The position numbers and the translations under genes were made by a program. Under the pieces are notes generated by a model. That model was not told the DNA's origin. It did not search any database and saw only the letters and a program-made list of their open reading frames with translations. Below, piece by piece: positions 28,112 to 37,170 of a stretch of DNA of 64,000 nucleotides. This DNA comes from Mycobacterium sp. (GTDB taxonomy: Bacteria; Actinomycetota; Actinomycetes; Mycobacteriales; Mycobacteriaceae). The stretch is taken from positions 298,529 through 362,528 of the forward strand of contig JACPVR010000011.1 in assembly GCA_016197405.1 (NCBI GenBank), read 5' to 3'. Each line of letters begins with the position of its first letter. Position 1 is the stretch's first letter.

Positions 28112-28777
28112 TCAGCGGTTCGAGGCTGCGACGGCCGCGCTCAGATCGGCGGGGATGCCGGGCACCCGTTCGATGGCGTCGAGCAGACAATGCGCACACG
28201 AGTCTGCGAGTTGGCCGGCATCCAAGGACGGATCGACGATGCGCTGCCTGCACAGTTCGAGGGTGAAGGCCAGCCAGCCGTAGACGATGGCCTGCAGATC
28301 GCGCTCCACCTTGGAGTCCAGGTCGGCGACGACCTCCTGGACAGCGCCCAGGATGCGTTCCATCTGACGCACGTTGTCGGCGTCGTCGACACCGACCAGT
28401 ACAGGGTCGGTGCGGCCCATGCCGACGTGTGCCGCCCACGAGCCATGCGGATGGCTTTCGTGGTACTCCAGGTAGGCCAGCACACCGGCGCGCAGTCGCC
28501 CGAACAGCGTCTGCCCCGGCAGGGCGGGGGTGCCGGTGGCATCGAACAGCCGCTGCGACTCGGCCCGCACCACCTCGGCGAAGAAGGCCCGCTTGTCCGG
28601 GAAGTAGTGGTACATCAAGGCTCGCGATACACCCGCACGTTCGGCGATCTCGTCGATACGCACCTCGTCGTACGGGCGCTCGCCGAAAACCTTGGCTCCC
28701 AGCGCCAGCAGCTCACTGCGACGGTCCTGCGGTGACAGCCGGCGCCGCGACGGCTGAGGGGCGGAGGCGGCCGGCAT
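28112..28777 (-). CDS. TetR family regulator
   Basis: A 221-residue regulator. N-terminal helix-turn-helix: VRIDEIAERAGVSRALMYHYFPDKRAFF; the rest is a helical ligand-binding domain. It diverges from a membrane protein gene (29073-29849) across a 295-bp spacer that contains a strong palindrome. An imperfect repeat CGAG/CTCG (28791-28803) just upstream of its own start may be an autoregulatory site. Ligand unknown. Confidence 0.88.
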   Translation of the reverse strand: MPAASAPQPSRRRLSPQDRRSELLALGAKVFGERPYDEVRIDEIAERAGVSRALMYHYFPDKRAFFAEVVRAESQRLFDATGTPALPGQTLFGRLRAGVLAYLEYHESHPHGSWAAHVGMGRTDPVLVGVDDADNVRQMERILGAVQEVVADLDSKVERDLQAIVYGWLAFTLELCRQRIVDPSLDAGQLADSCAHCLLDAIERVPGIPADLSAAVAASNR

Positions 28778-29072
28778 GCGACAGATACTACGAGGGCTAC
28801 TCGACGCATGTTCAACAGTCCCGCGGCCCGCGTGGAGCTCGGTGTTTATGAGTCATTCGAATACCGGCGGACCATCGGGTAGCCATCGTTCGTTCGGTAC
28901 GAGTTCAACTGGGCCACAGTAGAAATACCCGACCTCGGTGGTGGTAAGCCGCAAACGCAGTGCTTCATTTGTGTTCGAAAAATATCGGTACATCGAAACG
29001 GCGCGTTGTCCCATCACCATAGAGTGCTCTATGGTGATGAGCGTCACCATGACAGTGCGTGAGGGGAACTCG
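28778..29072. promoter_or_regulatory. Divergent intergenic region with a long perfect-arm palindrome
   Basis: In this relatively A+T-rich spacer, CATCACCATAGAG (29012-29024) and CTCTATGGTGATG (29027-29039) form a perfect inverted repeat with a two-base centre, 34 bp before the ATG of the downstream membrane protein. A second repeat, GGTGA/TCACC, overlaps its right edge (29033-29048). GAGGGG at 29061-29066 is the ribosome binding site. The 28-bp size suits a TetR dimer or dimer pair. No convincing gene lies here. Confidence 0.65.
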
Positions 29073-29849
29073 ATGGCAACCGATCTGGAATCCACAGCTG
29101 CGCAGGGCGATATCGAGGACCGCCGCGACAGCGCCGAGAACGCAGATTTTCGGGTATTGCGGCTGGCCGTGTGGTCGGTCCTGGCCTATTGCGTGCTCGG
29201 GCTGGCCGGATTTGCCGTGCTCGCCGGTTTCTGGCCGCCGCCGGCGGAGTATCTGCAGGCCATCGACATCGCGGCCTACTTCCGCGATCACGACACCGCC
29301 ATCCGGATCGGCATGGTGCTGATGGCCATGGGTGCACCGTTCTACTTCGTCTGGAGCGCGGCGCTGTCGAAGATCATCAGCCGGATCGAAGGGCCGATGG
29401 GGGTGCTGTCCACGGTCGAACTGCTCGGCGGCCTGCTGACGGCGATCGTCACCATGGTTCCGCCGACGATCTGGTTGACCGCCGCGCTGCGGGCACAGGA
29501 CCGCACCGACGGCACAGTTCAGCTGTTCTACGACTTCGGATGGATCTTCTTCGATCTCACATTCATGTGCTCGGTTCTGCAGAGCGTTGCCCTCGGCCTG
29601 GCCATCCTGCGCGACCGTCGGCCGGTGCCGTTGATCCCCCGATGGGTCGCGTGGCTGGCGTTCCTGGTCGCGGCGACGTACTTCCCGCTGGTCTTCGTTC
29701 CGTTCTTCCGGGACGGACCGTTCGCGTGGCACGGCCTGATCAGCTTCTGGGTGGTCTTTGTGATGTTCTTCGTGCTCATCGCGGTCGTCACGCCCTACGC
29801 GCTCAAAGCAGTGCGCACCATCGAGGCGGAGATGTCGACACAGCCTTGA
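29073..29849 (+). CDS. Polytopic membrane protein of unknown function
   Basis: A 258-residue protein with about six hydrophobic segments after a charged 30-residue N-terminus. The last third (PRWVAWLAFLVAATYFPL, then FAWHGLISFW) aligns by eye with the protein at 47613-48320 (PRWFAYWNMW, then FAWNGLLAFW), so they are paralogues. ATG 29073 is chosen for its ribosome binding site; the frame remains open to 28938, but that would cross the palindrome. It is flanked by two TetR genes. No named family was recognised. Confidence 0.8.
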   Translation: MATDLESTAAQGDIEDRRDSAENADFRVLRLAVWSVLAYCVLGLAGFAVLAGFWPPPAEYLQAIDIAAYFRDHDTAIRIGMVLMAMGAPFYFVWSAALSKIISRIEGPMGVLSTVELLGGLLTAIVTMVPPTIWLTAALRAQDRTDGTVQLFYDFGWIFFDLTFMCSVLQSVALGLAILRDRRPVPLIPRWVAWLAFLVAATYFPLVFVPFFRDGPFAWHGLISFWVVFVMFFVLIAVVTPYALKAVRTIEAEMSTQP

Positions 29850-29862
29850 CCGGCAGGCCCGC

Positions 29863-30414
29863 TCAGGGCGCGGCCGCGAATCCGCGTACCAGTTCGATGA
29901 ACTGGCCGAGCATCTCGTCGAGCATGTGCGAATCGAACGGCCGGCTGAGCTGTTGCCAACCGACGATGATGCTCAGCCCATGTCGTGCGAGGTGATCAGC
30001 CCGGGCACCGCTGACCCCGGCCGCCGACACGGCTTCGCGAATGATGTTCAAGCGCTGGGCATCTACCCGCCGCTGGGCGGTGGCCACCGCCGGCACCGCA
30101 GCGCCCCACATGCGGATCGCAGCCTCGGCAGCGTGCGGTACCGAGGCGGCCAGCCGCCGCAGGACCTCCAGGCGGTCGAACGGGTCCGACTCTCGCTGCG
30201 CCTTCGCAGATATGTCGGCGGTCTGTTCGATCCAGTTGTCGAGGAACTGAGCGACGAAATCGTCCCAGCCGTCGAAGAAGTGGTAGAACGACCCGCTGGA
30301 CAACTGCAGTCGCTTGTGCAGCGCGGTCATGGTCAGACTGCCGATACCGTGGTCGGTCAGGATCTCCGAGGCGGCCGCGAAGTACCTCTCGCGGGTGGCG
30401 TTGCGTGGCACCAC
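29863..30414 (-). CDS. TetR family regulator
   Basis: A 183-residue regulator with helix-turn-helix GIGSLTMTALHKRLQLSSGSFYHFFDGWDDF at about 23-53. It ends 13 bp from the convergent membrane protein gene and is divergent from a GGDEF protein. Its start is GTG (30414 or 30411). The spacer upstream holds a half-site AACGACT (30462-30468) and its inverted copy AGTCGTT (30506-30512), which may be its operator. It may regulate the neighbouring membrane protein or the diguanylate cyclase; neither is shown. Confidence 0.85.
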   Translation of the reverse strand: MVPRNATRERYFAAASEILTDHGIGSLTMTALHKRLQLSSGSFYHFFDGWDDFVAQFLDNWIEQTADISAKAQRESDPFDRLEVLRRLAASVPHAAEAAIRMWGAAVPAVATAQRRVDAQRLNIIREAVSAAGVSGARADHLARHGLSIIVGWQQLSRPFDSHMLDEMLGQFIELVRGFAAAP

Positions 30415-30564
30415 GTTCGCTCCTCGATTCCCGCCCTGTAATGGCGGCCATCGTATGCCGAAACGACTATTCGTGGCCGGCCGACGGGCGCATGACCTTA
30501 TAGTGAGTCGTTATTTGGGTTGCGCTGACACCGGGCGTGGTCGGCCAGGAACGCCGGGGGACGT

Positions 30565-31674
30565 GTGGACGGGTTCGTGTCGTGGTGGCACCGGCCTGAT
30601 CAGTACGGCGAGCTGAGTTCCTACCTGGAGGCTCGCGGGATGGCCCTGGCGATGCGCTTGCGTGTTGCCGGCATCGCCGCATCGCTGAGTGTCATCGTGG
30701 CGGCTTCCATATGGAGCCCATCGGGTCCCCGCGGCACGGTGGCGGTGACGTGTGCGGTCATCTGCAGCCTGGTGGGTGCCGCAGGCGCGGTGCTGTGGGT
30801 GCTGAGGTGGCCGTCGCGCAGGCAGGCGATCGGGTTCGCGCTGGGATCCACCACCGCCATCGCGGTGGCATCTCTGATCCAGTCGTCGCCGGTTGCCGGT
30901 CTGCTGGGCTGTACCGCACTGGCCGCACTGGCCGTACACATCGCGTTCTTCTACGCCGCCCCGATCGTGGTCTACAACGTGCTCTGTGCCGCGGCGGTCG
31001 CGAGCATCGAGGCGTTCCAGCTGATTCCGTCGGCCGGCCCGGGTAGTGCGCTGGCGGCGTGGTGGCTGATGTTGTCGGTGAATCTGGCCGCACCCATCGG
31101 TCTGCACATGACCAGCCGGATCATCGGACCCGATGTCGTTCTCGCCGACCGCGACTCGCTCACCGGTCTGTGGAATCGCCGGGCTTTTCTGCTTCGTGCC
31201 GAACAGATGTTGCGCAGCACGTGCGACGAGGGGGGCGTCTTCGTCTTCGCCATCGCCGACCTCGATCGCTTCAAACAACTCAATGACCGGCGCGGGCATC
31301 TCGTCGGCGACCAGGCCTTGACCGCGGTGGCCCGGGCACTGCTCGGAAGTTGCAGTGGGCGTGCGATCGTGGGCCGAATCGGCGGGGAGGAATTCGCCAT
31401 CGCCGACACCTCCTGGCAGGCCACGCACCCTCAGTCGACATCTCAGGCGATGTGCGACGCAATCGCCGCTCTGCCGTTCGACGTCACCGCAAGCGTCGGG
31501 GTGGCCAGCATCGACACGCGCCTAGAAGACATCACGACGGATCCGCAGGAATTGTTGTCCCGGATGGTATCCGGTGCCGATGCGGCGATGTACGCCGCGA
31601 AGGCCGACGGCGGCAACCGAGCCCGGCACTGTGACCGGCCGGCCCAGGGCGATCACAGCAGTCCGGTCCTGTGA
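30565..31674 (+). CDS. Membrane-anchored diguanylate cyclase (GGDEF)
   Basis: A 369-residue protein with about six N-terminal membrane segments (residues 30-195) and a C-terminal GGDEF domain starting at DSLTGLWNRRAF. The active-site signature is GGEEF near residue 273, with the substrate Asp motif DLDRFKQLND, so it is probably active in making cyclic di-GMP from two GTP. The product-inhibition RxxD site usually found just before the signature is missing (the sequence is GRAIVGRIGGEEF). No other sensor domain is seen; the membrane part may sense. Start is GTG 30565. Confidence 0.9.
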   Translation: MDGFVSWWHRPDQYGELSSYLEARGMALAMRLRVAGIAASLSVIVAASIWSPSGPRGTVAVTCAVICSLVGAAGAVLWVLRWPSRRQAIGFALGSTTAIAVASLIQSSPVAGLLGCTALAALAVHIAFFYAAPIVVYNVLCAAAVASIEAFQLIPSAGPGSALAAWWLMLSVNLAAPIGLHMTSRIIGPDVVLADRDSLTGLWNRRAFLLRAEQMLRSTCDEGGVFVFAIADLDRFKQLNDRRGHLVGDQALTAVARALLGSCSGRAIVGRIGGEEFAIADTSWQATHPQSTSQAMCDAIAALPFDVTASVGVASIDTRLEDITTDPQELLSRMVSGADAAMYAAKADGGNRARHCDRPAQGDHSSPVL

Positions 31675-31698
31675 GCGTGGTTTGGCCGGTTGCGTCCG

Positions 31699-32445
31699 CT
31701 AGGCCTCGACCCAGTCCACGACCTCGTCGAGTGCCGCACGAGTGGTGCGGTAGCTGTTGGACGGATGATCGAGATCGGAGTAGCCGAAGGAGATACCGCA
31801 CACGATGGTGCGGTCCGGTGTCAGACCGAGCTCTCGGCGAAGCACGTTGGGGTACATCGCCAATGCGGCCTGGGCGATGCTGGCGATACCGCGCGCGGTG
31901 GCGGCGAGCAGGAAGCTGCTCACATATCCGCCGCAGTCGACCGCCCCGTACGGTCCCAGTTCTTCGTCGGTGTGGATTATCGCCACATGCGGCGCGCCGA
32001 AGAATGTGAAGTTCTTCAGGGTCTGCTCCAATTGGCCCTGACGATCGTCACGTTCGATCCCCAGGGCGTTGTACAGCTGGTATCCGCTTTCACGCCGGCG
32101 GTCGCGATGGACGCCCCGATACTCCCGGGGGAAGGGGATGTCAGTGGCCTCGGTGCGGCCGCTCGTTGCTGCGCCGAAGAGGGCATTGCGAAGCCGCTCG
32201 GTGCCCGCCCCGCGGGTGACCGCAATCTGCCAGGACTGGCTGTTGCACCAGGAGGCTGTCAGTTGTGCCGTGCTCAGGATATCCCGAATCGTCTCTTCTG
32301 CAACGGGTTCCGGCCGGAACGCGCGACAGCTGGTGCGTACGGCCAACAGATGTGTCAGCGTCGTGGCCGCATCGGCCGGCAGCTGCTCAGACCGGCGGGA
32401 CTGCACGACGGAGTCGATATCGGTAGGCAAGGGAAGGCCTTTCAA
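31699..32445 (-). CDS. Nitroreductase family oxidoreductase
   Basis: A 248-residue FMN-dependent nitroreductase-fold enzyme: RTSCRAFRPEPVAEETI near residue 38 and QLTASWCNSQSWQIAV near 62 form the flavin-binding start, GPYGAVDCGGYVSSFLLAATARGIASI near 167 the middle. These enzymes reduce nitro groups, quinones or enones with NAD(P)H. Its TTG start overlaps the stop of the CoA-transferase gene (TTGA); a second TTG at 32430 lies better behind GAAAGG, so the N-terminus may be five residues shorter. It is the last gene of a four-gene operon. Confidence 0.85.
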   Translation of the reverse strand: MKGLPLPTDIDSVVQSRRSEQLPADAATTLTHLLAVRTSCRAFRPEPVAEETIRDILSTAQLTASWCNSQSWQIAVTRGAGTERLRNALFGAATSGRTEATDIPFPREYRGVHRDRRRESGYQLYNALGIERDDRQGQLEQTLKNFTFFGAPHVAIIHTDEELGPYGAVDCGGYVSSFLLAATARGIASIAQAALAMYPNVLRRELGLTPDRTIVCGISFGYSDLDHPSNSYRTTRAALDEVVDWVEA

Positions 32446-33605
32446 CGAGTGGGGTCAGCTGCGTGGTCGGTCTCGATGTGCGCGATGAGTTCTTCTGCGA
32501 CCTCCCACTGTGTGAGGACCGTCGCGGTATCGGCGCCGAGGGGGACCGGCGCAGCGCCCACGACCGCCGGTGTTCCGGAGACGCGCGGCGCGGGCGCGGC
32601 TTGCAACACCCCGCCGTGCTCGACGACGGTTCCGCGGGCCCGCAGATGGGGATGCTGGGCGGCTTCGTGCAGGCTCAGTACCGGAGCGACGCAGGCATCG
32701 GTCGCCTCGAAGACCTCGGTCCAGTGCGCTCTCGTACGTTCACCGAATGCCTCGGCGAGGCGTTCGCGTGTCCGCGCCCATGTCGATCGGTCGTTCTGAT
32801 CACCGGCGTCGACGTCGTGCAGCCCCAACCCGGCCAGAAGCAGCCGGTAGAACTTCGGTTCGATCGCGCCGACGGCCATGTGGCCGCCGTCCGAGGTCTC
32901 GTAGACGGCGTAATACGGCGCCCCGCCATCGAGCATGTTCACGCCACGCTCGTCACGCCAGGTTCCGGTGTTGAGCATCGCGTGTGTTCCCGACAGTAGG
33001 TGGGCCGCGCCGTCGACGATGGCGGCGTCGACGACGCGTCCGCTGCCGGTCCGGCCGGCCTCCCACAGGGCGGCCAGTACCCCCATCACCAAATAGGTTC
33101 CGCCACCGCCGAAATCGCCGACGACATTGAGTGGTATCTGCGGCGGGCCGCCGGCGTCGCCGATGGCATGCAGCGCGCCGGTGAGTGCGATGTAGGAGAT
33201 GTCGTGGCCGGCCCGCTGGGCGAGCGGACCGGCTTGCCCCCACCCGGTCATGCGCCCGTAGACCAGGGCCGGGTTGCGTGCGTGGCAGTCGGCTGGACCG
33301 ATTCCCAGGCGTTCGGCCACGCCCGGTCGGTGCCCCTCGATGAGGATGTCGGCGCGCTGGGCCATGGCCAGGACAATCTCGATCGCGGCGGGCTGTTTCA
33401 GGTCGAGGCAGACCGACTGTTTACCGCGATTGAGGATGTCCTGCGTGGCGTCACCGGGGAATACTCCCAGGCCCCCGGGCCGGTCGATCCGGACGACTTC
33501 GGCTCCCATGTCTGCCAACGTCATTCCGGCGAACGGACCCGGACCCATCCCGCCGACCTCGAGGACGCGAACGCCGCGCAGTGGGCCAGAAGGTGGCAGG
33601 GTCAT
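32442..33605 (-). CDS. Family III CoA-transferase / acyl-CoA racemase (CaiB/BaiF)
   Basis: A 387-residue member of the CaiB/BaiF family: GVRVLEVGGMGPGPFAGMTLADMGAEVVRID at the N-terminus, KQSVCLDLK near 62 and GRVVDAAIVDGAAHLL near 185, where the first Asp is the expected nucleophile. It resembles alpha-methylacyl-CoA racemases. The context (MBL hydrolase and mycothiol-type isomerase upstream, crotonases and thiolases divergent) suggests that it activates an acid to its CoA ester or inverts an alpha-methyl centre. It follows the isomerase-like gene by 25 bp and is coupled to the nitroreductase. Confidence 0.88.
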   Translation of the reverse strand: MTLPPSGPLRGVRVLEVGGMGPGPFAGMTLADMGAEVVRIDRPGGLGVFPGDATQDILNRGKQSVCLDLKQPAAIEIVLAMAQRADILIEGHRPGVAERLGIGPADCHARNPALVYGRMTGWGQAGPLAQRAGHDISYIALTGALHAIGDAGGPPQIPLNVVGDFGGGGTYLVMGVLAALWEAGRTGSGRVVDAAIVDGAAHLLSGTHAMLNTGTWRDERGVNMLDGGAPYYAVYETSDGGHMAVGAIEPKFYRLLLAGLGLHDVDAGDQNDRSTWARTRERLAEAFGERTRAHWTEVFEATDACVAPVLSLHEAAQHPHLRARGTVVEHGGVLQAAPAPRVSGTPAVVGAAPVPLGADTATVLTQWEVAEELIAHIETDHAADPTR

Positions 33606-33630
33606 GTGTTTCCTCCAGTGCGCGTAGGGG

Positions 33631-34428
33631 TCAGACGATGTTCACCGTGTTGAGAAAGCGCTCACCGTAACCGTGGTTGCCGCCGATGGTGACGTCTCGG
33701 TCCTGCCACCGGGCGCGCCGGGTCGCCCACTCCGGGAACTCTTCGGCTTTCGCGACGATGTCGGCACCGGTGGGCTGGTCTGCTGTGGACGGCGTTATGG
33801 TGCCCGCGGCCGTGATGGACCATCTGCCGCCGCCCATGCCGGTGAGCTCGAGGCTGACGGGCTGGCGCATCCACGTCAGCGGGGTGCGGTGTATCTGGTT
33901 GGACAGCACCGCCAGCATCCATTCGATGACCACCGACATCCGGTTGGCATCGGTGGCTGGCGCGGCCCTGCCGATGGCCGGGGCGATGTCGAAGCGCAGG
34001 TGGGTGTGCTGGTCGAAGACCATCGCGGCGCCCAGTAGCAGACCGAGTGGGAAGGAACCCAATTCGGCAAGCGGCATCCGAATTCGGTTCATCGGCGGCA
34101 CCGCGACCGCGGCGGCCAACCGGGTGACCCGCGCGCTCCATCGGCGGTACTCGTCGAGAACCTGTCCGTGCTCCCAGGATCGCCGCGATTGCACCATGGT
34201 GTCATTGGTGCGCTCGATGTCCTTGCTGAACAGCATCGTCACCGCCGTCGGGGTGAACAGTGAATGGCATCCGGACCCCAGGTGCGCCACGACATCCTGG
34301 ACCCGCCAGCCGTGTGCGGCGCTGGGCGCCGACCATTCCTGCGGGGTCAGATCGGAACAGAAACGCAGGACCTCCATGCGTTCGGCCTGCAGGGCCGCAG
34401 TGCGATTCGGTAGGAACTGTGTGGTCAT
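33631..34428 (-). CDS. Mycothiol-dependent maleylpyruvate isomerase-family protein
   Basis: A 265-residue protein of the DinB-like MDMPI fold. WRVQDVVAHLGSGCHSL near residue 42 and FDQHTHLRFD near 140 carry the histidines expected to hold a divalent metal. Members use mycothiol in isomerisation or other thiol chemistry, but most are uncharacterised. The ATG at 34428 overlaps the stop of the upstream MBL gene (ATGA). The frame runs further upstream, but this overlap and the domain start fix the choice. Confidence 0.8.
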   Translation of the reverse strand: MTTQFLPNRTAALQAERMEVLRFCSDLTPQEWSAPSAAHGWRVQDVVAHLGSGCHSLFTPTAVTMLFSKDIERTNDTMVQSRRSWEHGQVLDEYRRWSARVTRLAAAVAVPPMNRIRMPLAELGSFPLGLLLGAAMVFDQHTHLRFDIAPAIGRAAPATDANRMSVVIEWMLAVLSNQIHRTPLTWMRQPVSLELTGMGGGRWSITAAGTITPSTADQPTGADIVAKAEEFPEWATRRARWQDRDVTIGGNHGYGERFLNTVNIV

Positions 34429-35474
34429 GCGCTCAGCGCTCCGCTCCGGCCAGCCACGTAATGGTTGACGCCGGACTCCTCGGCCCGTTGCAGCACCTGT
34501 TGCGAAACCAGGAGTTCCAGATGGGCCAGCATTTCCAGGATTGCCGTCATACCGTGCACCGCGCCGAGTTCGTCGATCGTGCGCTCGTGCCGGGTCCACC
34601 GCATTCGCCGAGCGACCTCGTACGCCGTGGAGTTACCCGCTGCCACGAGTTCGCGTGCCAGATCGAGCCGTTCGCGGTGGTGATCGAGAAGTTCTTCGGC
34701 CCGTGCTTTCACGCTCGCGGTGACAGCGCCGTGGGCGGGCAGCATCGTTGCGTCCGGGAGGTCGAGAAACAGTTTCAGTGACGCCAGGTAGGACCGCAGG
34801 GGCAGCTGCTCGGGCATGCGCTCGAGTGCAATCGACGGTGTGATCCGGGGCAGGATGTGGTCGCCGGTGAATGCCAGGCCCGATCGGCGGTCCTCGTACA
34901 CGATATGACCGCGGGTGTGGCCCGGAGTCGACCTGGCGATCAGGTCGACTCCACCGCAGTCGATGAGCAGGCCGTCGTCCAGCCACACGTCGGCGGGTCC
35001 CAACGGCACGTTGCGCTCGAACGTCTCCAACGGAAGGGCGGCGATGGTCTCGGAGAGCGCGACAGCCCCGGCCGCGCGGAGTAGCTGCGCCTGTACCGGG
35101 TAGGCGCCGGTCCGCTCGTCGAATGCCTCGATCGAGTGGTGTTCCTCCCGGCCGATCATGACCGTGGTGCCGTATCGCCGCTGCCAGTCGATCGCCCGCG
35201 AGAAGTGATCCCAGTGGTGGTGGGTCACGACGACGCGACGGACATCCTGGGGTGCGAAGCCGAGTCGATCGAGGGCGGCGACGAGTACGGCCTCGCTCGC
35301 CTCGTCTGCCCAGCCCGAATCGACCAGGGTGATTCCGTCGGTTCCGATGACGGCGTAGACGTTCACTTCGCGCAGATCTCGAAGAGGCAGCGGCAAAGGG
35401 ATTCTCACGACGTGGGACGGCAAACCGTCGGTGTCGTGTTCGTCGCGGCCGGAGTGCAGGTGGTGCTTCGACAT
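34425..35474 (-). CDS. MBL-fold metallohydrolase
   Basis: A 349-residue metallo-beta-lactamase-fold protein. The metal motif HHHWDH (85-90) matches HxHxDH, followed by PGHTRGH near 190 and FTGDHILPR near 207; the C-terminal part is a winged-helix-like tail (STAYEVARRMRW). This architecture resembles hydroxyacyl-thioester hydrolases and LACTB2-type proteins. It is the first gene of a leftward operon divergent from the SDR-Rieske operon. A thioesterase or lactonase role would suit the pathway, but is inferred. Confidence 0.88.
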   Translation of the reverse strand: MSKHHLHSGRDEHDTDGLPSHVVRIPLPLPLRDLREVNVYAVIGTDGITLVDSGWADEASEAVLVAALDRLGFAPQDVRRVVVTHHHWDHFSRAIDWQRRYGTTVMIGREEHHSIEAFDERTGAYPVQAQLLRAAGAVALSETIAALPLETFERNVPLGPADVWLDDGLLIDCGGVDLIARSTPGHTRGHIVYEDRRSGLAFTGDHILPRITPSIALERMPEQLPLRSYLASLKLFLDLPDATMLPAHGAVTASVKARAEELLDHHRERLDLARELVAAGNSTAYEVARRMRWTRHERTIDELGAVHGMTAILEMLAHLELLVSQQVLQRAEESGVNHYVAGRSGALSA

Positions 35475-35668
35475 CTCAGCGAATCCCTATCTCCCCACGA
35501 GATCCACAATTTAACACACGATAAAAAAGCTATAGATGTGTGCCGCCGGCGTCGGTCTTGGCGCCGGTCGGGTGGAGGTCATTCGGCGGCGATGGTTGAA
35601 CCCGGCAGGTCGATAGTTTAATATTGATTAGAAATTCTTTCCCCTCTTCGGTTGGAGCCGCGAAACCC
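35475..35668. promoter_or_regulatory. Divergent promoter region of the two catabolic operons
   Basis: For the rightward operon, TTGAAC (35596-35601) and TAATAT (35619-35624) with exactly 17 bp between them make a good sigma-70-type promoter. ATTAGAAATT (35627-35636) covers the expected transcription start and recurs in other promoters of the window. On the other side, CACAC and GTGTG motifs around 35516-35543 flank an A-run. The whole spacer is much richer in A+T than the flanking genes. Confidence 0.6.
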
Positions 35669-36403
35669 ATGGTCGATTCCCTACTTGCCGAGCGCGTCGC
35701 CATCGTCACCGGTGCCGGTCAGGGCATCGGACGCGAGATCGCGCGCACTCTGCATGCCCATGGCGCACGGGTGGTGCTGGTCGATCTCGACGGCGATGCG
35801 GCCAAGGCCGCTGCCGCCGAGATCGACGGTGTGGGATTGGCCTGTGATGTCACCTCCGAGGACCAGGTCAAAGCGGTCGTACGGGATACCGTCGGCCAGT
35901 TCGGTCGCCTCGACGTTTTCGTCAACAATGCGGGCATCACCAGGGATGCCTCGCTGAAGAAGATGACCGTCGACCAGTTCGATGCCGTCATCACCGTCCA
36001 CCTCCGCGGTACCTGGCTGGGGGTCCGGGAGGCTTCGGCGGTCATGCGTGAGGCCAAGACCGGCAGCATCATCAATATCTCGTCGCTGTCCGGAAAGTCC
36101 GGCAATCCGGGCCAGACCAACTACAGCGCCGCCAAGGCCGGCATCGTCGGATTGACCAAATCGGCGGCCAAGGAGCTGGCCCACCACAACGTCCGGGTCA
36201 ACGCCGTGCAACCCGGGCTCATCCGCACCCCGATGACCGAGGCGATGCCGCCGGAGGTGTTCGCCGAGCGTGAGGCCAACGTCCCGATGAAGCGGGCAGG
36301 TGAGCCGGCCGAGGTCGCCGGCGCGGTGGTCTTCCTGGCCTCGGATCTGTCGAGCTACATCACCGGCACGGTCATCGAGGTCGGCGGGGGTCGATACATA
36401 TGA
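35669..36403 (+). CDS. Short-chain dehydrogenase/reductase (FabG-like)
   Basis: A 244-residue classical SDR. Cofactor motif TGAGQGIG (14-21), NNAG (86-89), catalytic Ser139, Tyr152 and Lys156 (YSAAK). Asp39 after the second strand (VDLDG) suggests NAD(H). It probably oxidises or reduces a hydroxyacyl-CoA or a ring alcohol in the pathway. ATG 35669 is chosen because the promoter at 35596-35624 makes the upstream TTG at 35624 untenable. It is the first of ten overlapping or near-touching genes; its stop overlaps the next ATG. Confidence 0.92.
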   Translation: MVDSLLAERVAIVTGAGQGIGREIARTLHAHGARVVLVDLDGDAAKAAAAEIDGVGLACDVTSEDQVKAVVRDTVGQFGRLDVFVNNAGITRDASLKKMTVDQFDAVITVHLRGTWLGVREASAVMREAKTGSIINISSLSGKSGNPGQTNYSAAKAGIVGLTKSAAKELAHHNVRVNAVQPGLIRTPMTEAMPPEVFAEREANVPMKRAGEPAEVAGAVVFLASDLSSYITGTVIEVGGGRYI

Positions 36404-37170
36404 CCTCGGTGTCAACCGCGACGCAAGACGGTATCGGCCGCATCACCCTCAATCGGCCGGAACAGCTCAACGCCATCAACGTCGAGTTGGGCGGGCAACT
36501 ACAGCAGGCGATCGTACGGCTCGGCTCGGATCCTGACGTCAAGGTCATCCTCATCAGAGGAGCAGGGGGAAACTTCTGTGCCGGTGGAGATTTCGCCGAG
36601 GTCGAAAGGCTGCGCGAGCAGGGTCCCGACGCGTTGCGCACGTTGTTCGTCGCCTTCCGGGCAGCGTGCGACGCCATTGCCGCCGTCGATGTTCCGGTGG
36701 TGGCAGCCGTGGAGGGTGTCGCGGCCGCGGGTGGATTCGAACTCCTACAGGCGGCCGACATCGTCCTCGTCTCCGATGACGCCCGCATCGCCGACAACCA
36801 CATCCGGTTCGGCATGATCCCGGGCGGAGGTAGCACGGCGCGGCTACCGCGTCTGGTCGGCGGGCAGCAGGCCATGGGACTGCTGCTCAGTGGTGACCGG
36901 CTCAGCGGTGCACAGGCCGCGAACCTGGGTTTGGCCTACCGCAGTTTTCCGCAGCCCGAATTCGACCAGGCTACAGAGGAATTCGTCGCCACCATGGCCG
37001 GACGGGAGCGCAGTGCCCTGATGGCCATCAAACGTCTGGTGGTCTCCGGCCTGCGCGGTTCGCTTTCCGCCGCATTGGACGACGAGCTCGACGCGGTCGT
37101 CGACCACATCAGCCAAGGGGCCGGCCGCAACGGCGCGTCGGCGTTCAGTAAACGAGGAGCAGCACAGTGA
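36400..37170 (+). CDS. Enoyl-CoA hydratase/isomerase family protein 1
   Basis: A 256-residue crotonase. The oxyanion-hole segment GNFCAGGDF near 64 is intact. Of the two glutamates of classical hydratases, the first is kept (GGFELLQA near 111) but the second is replaced by His (ADNHIRFG near 131). It could be a hydratase variant, isomerase or hydrolase of a CoA ester. It overlaps the genes on both sides by four bases (ATGA, GTGA). Confidence 0.88.
   Translation: MTSVSTATQDGIGRITLNRPEQLNAINVELGGQLQQAIVRLGSDPDVKVILIRGAGGNFCAGGDFAEVERLREQGPDALRTLFVAFRAACDAIAAVDVPVVAAVEGVAAAGGFELLQAADIVLVSDDARIADNHIRFGMIPGGGSTARLPRLVGGQQAMGLLLSGDRLSGAQAANLGLAYRSFPQPEFDQATEEFVATMAGRERSALMAIKRLVVSGLRGSLSAALDDELDAVVDHISQGAGRNGASAFSKRGAAQ

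Noticed and set aside
28853..29095. 80-codon leftward frame in the divergent spacer
   Set aside because: It runs across the strong palindrome and the start of the membrane protein gene, and has no recognisable domain or ribosome binding site that I could assign.
35624..35668. TTG start of the SDR gene at 35624
   Set aside because: It lies within the -10 box of a well-spaced promoter, so it would not be transcribed.
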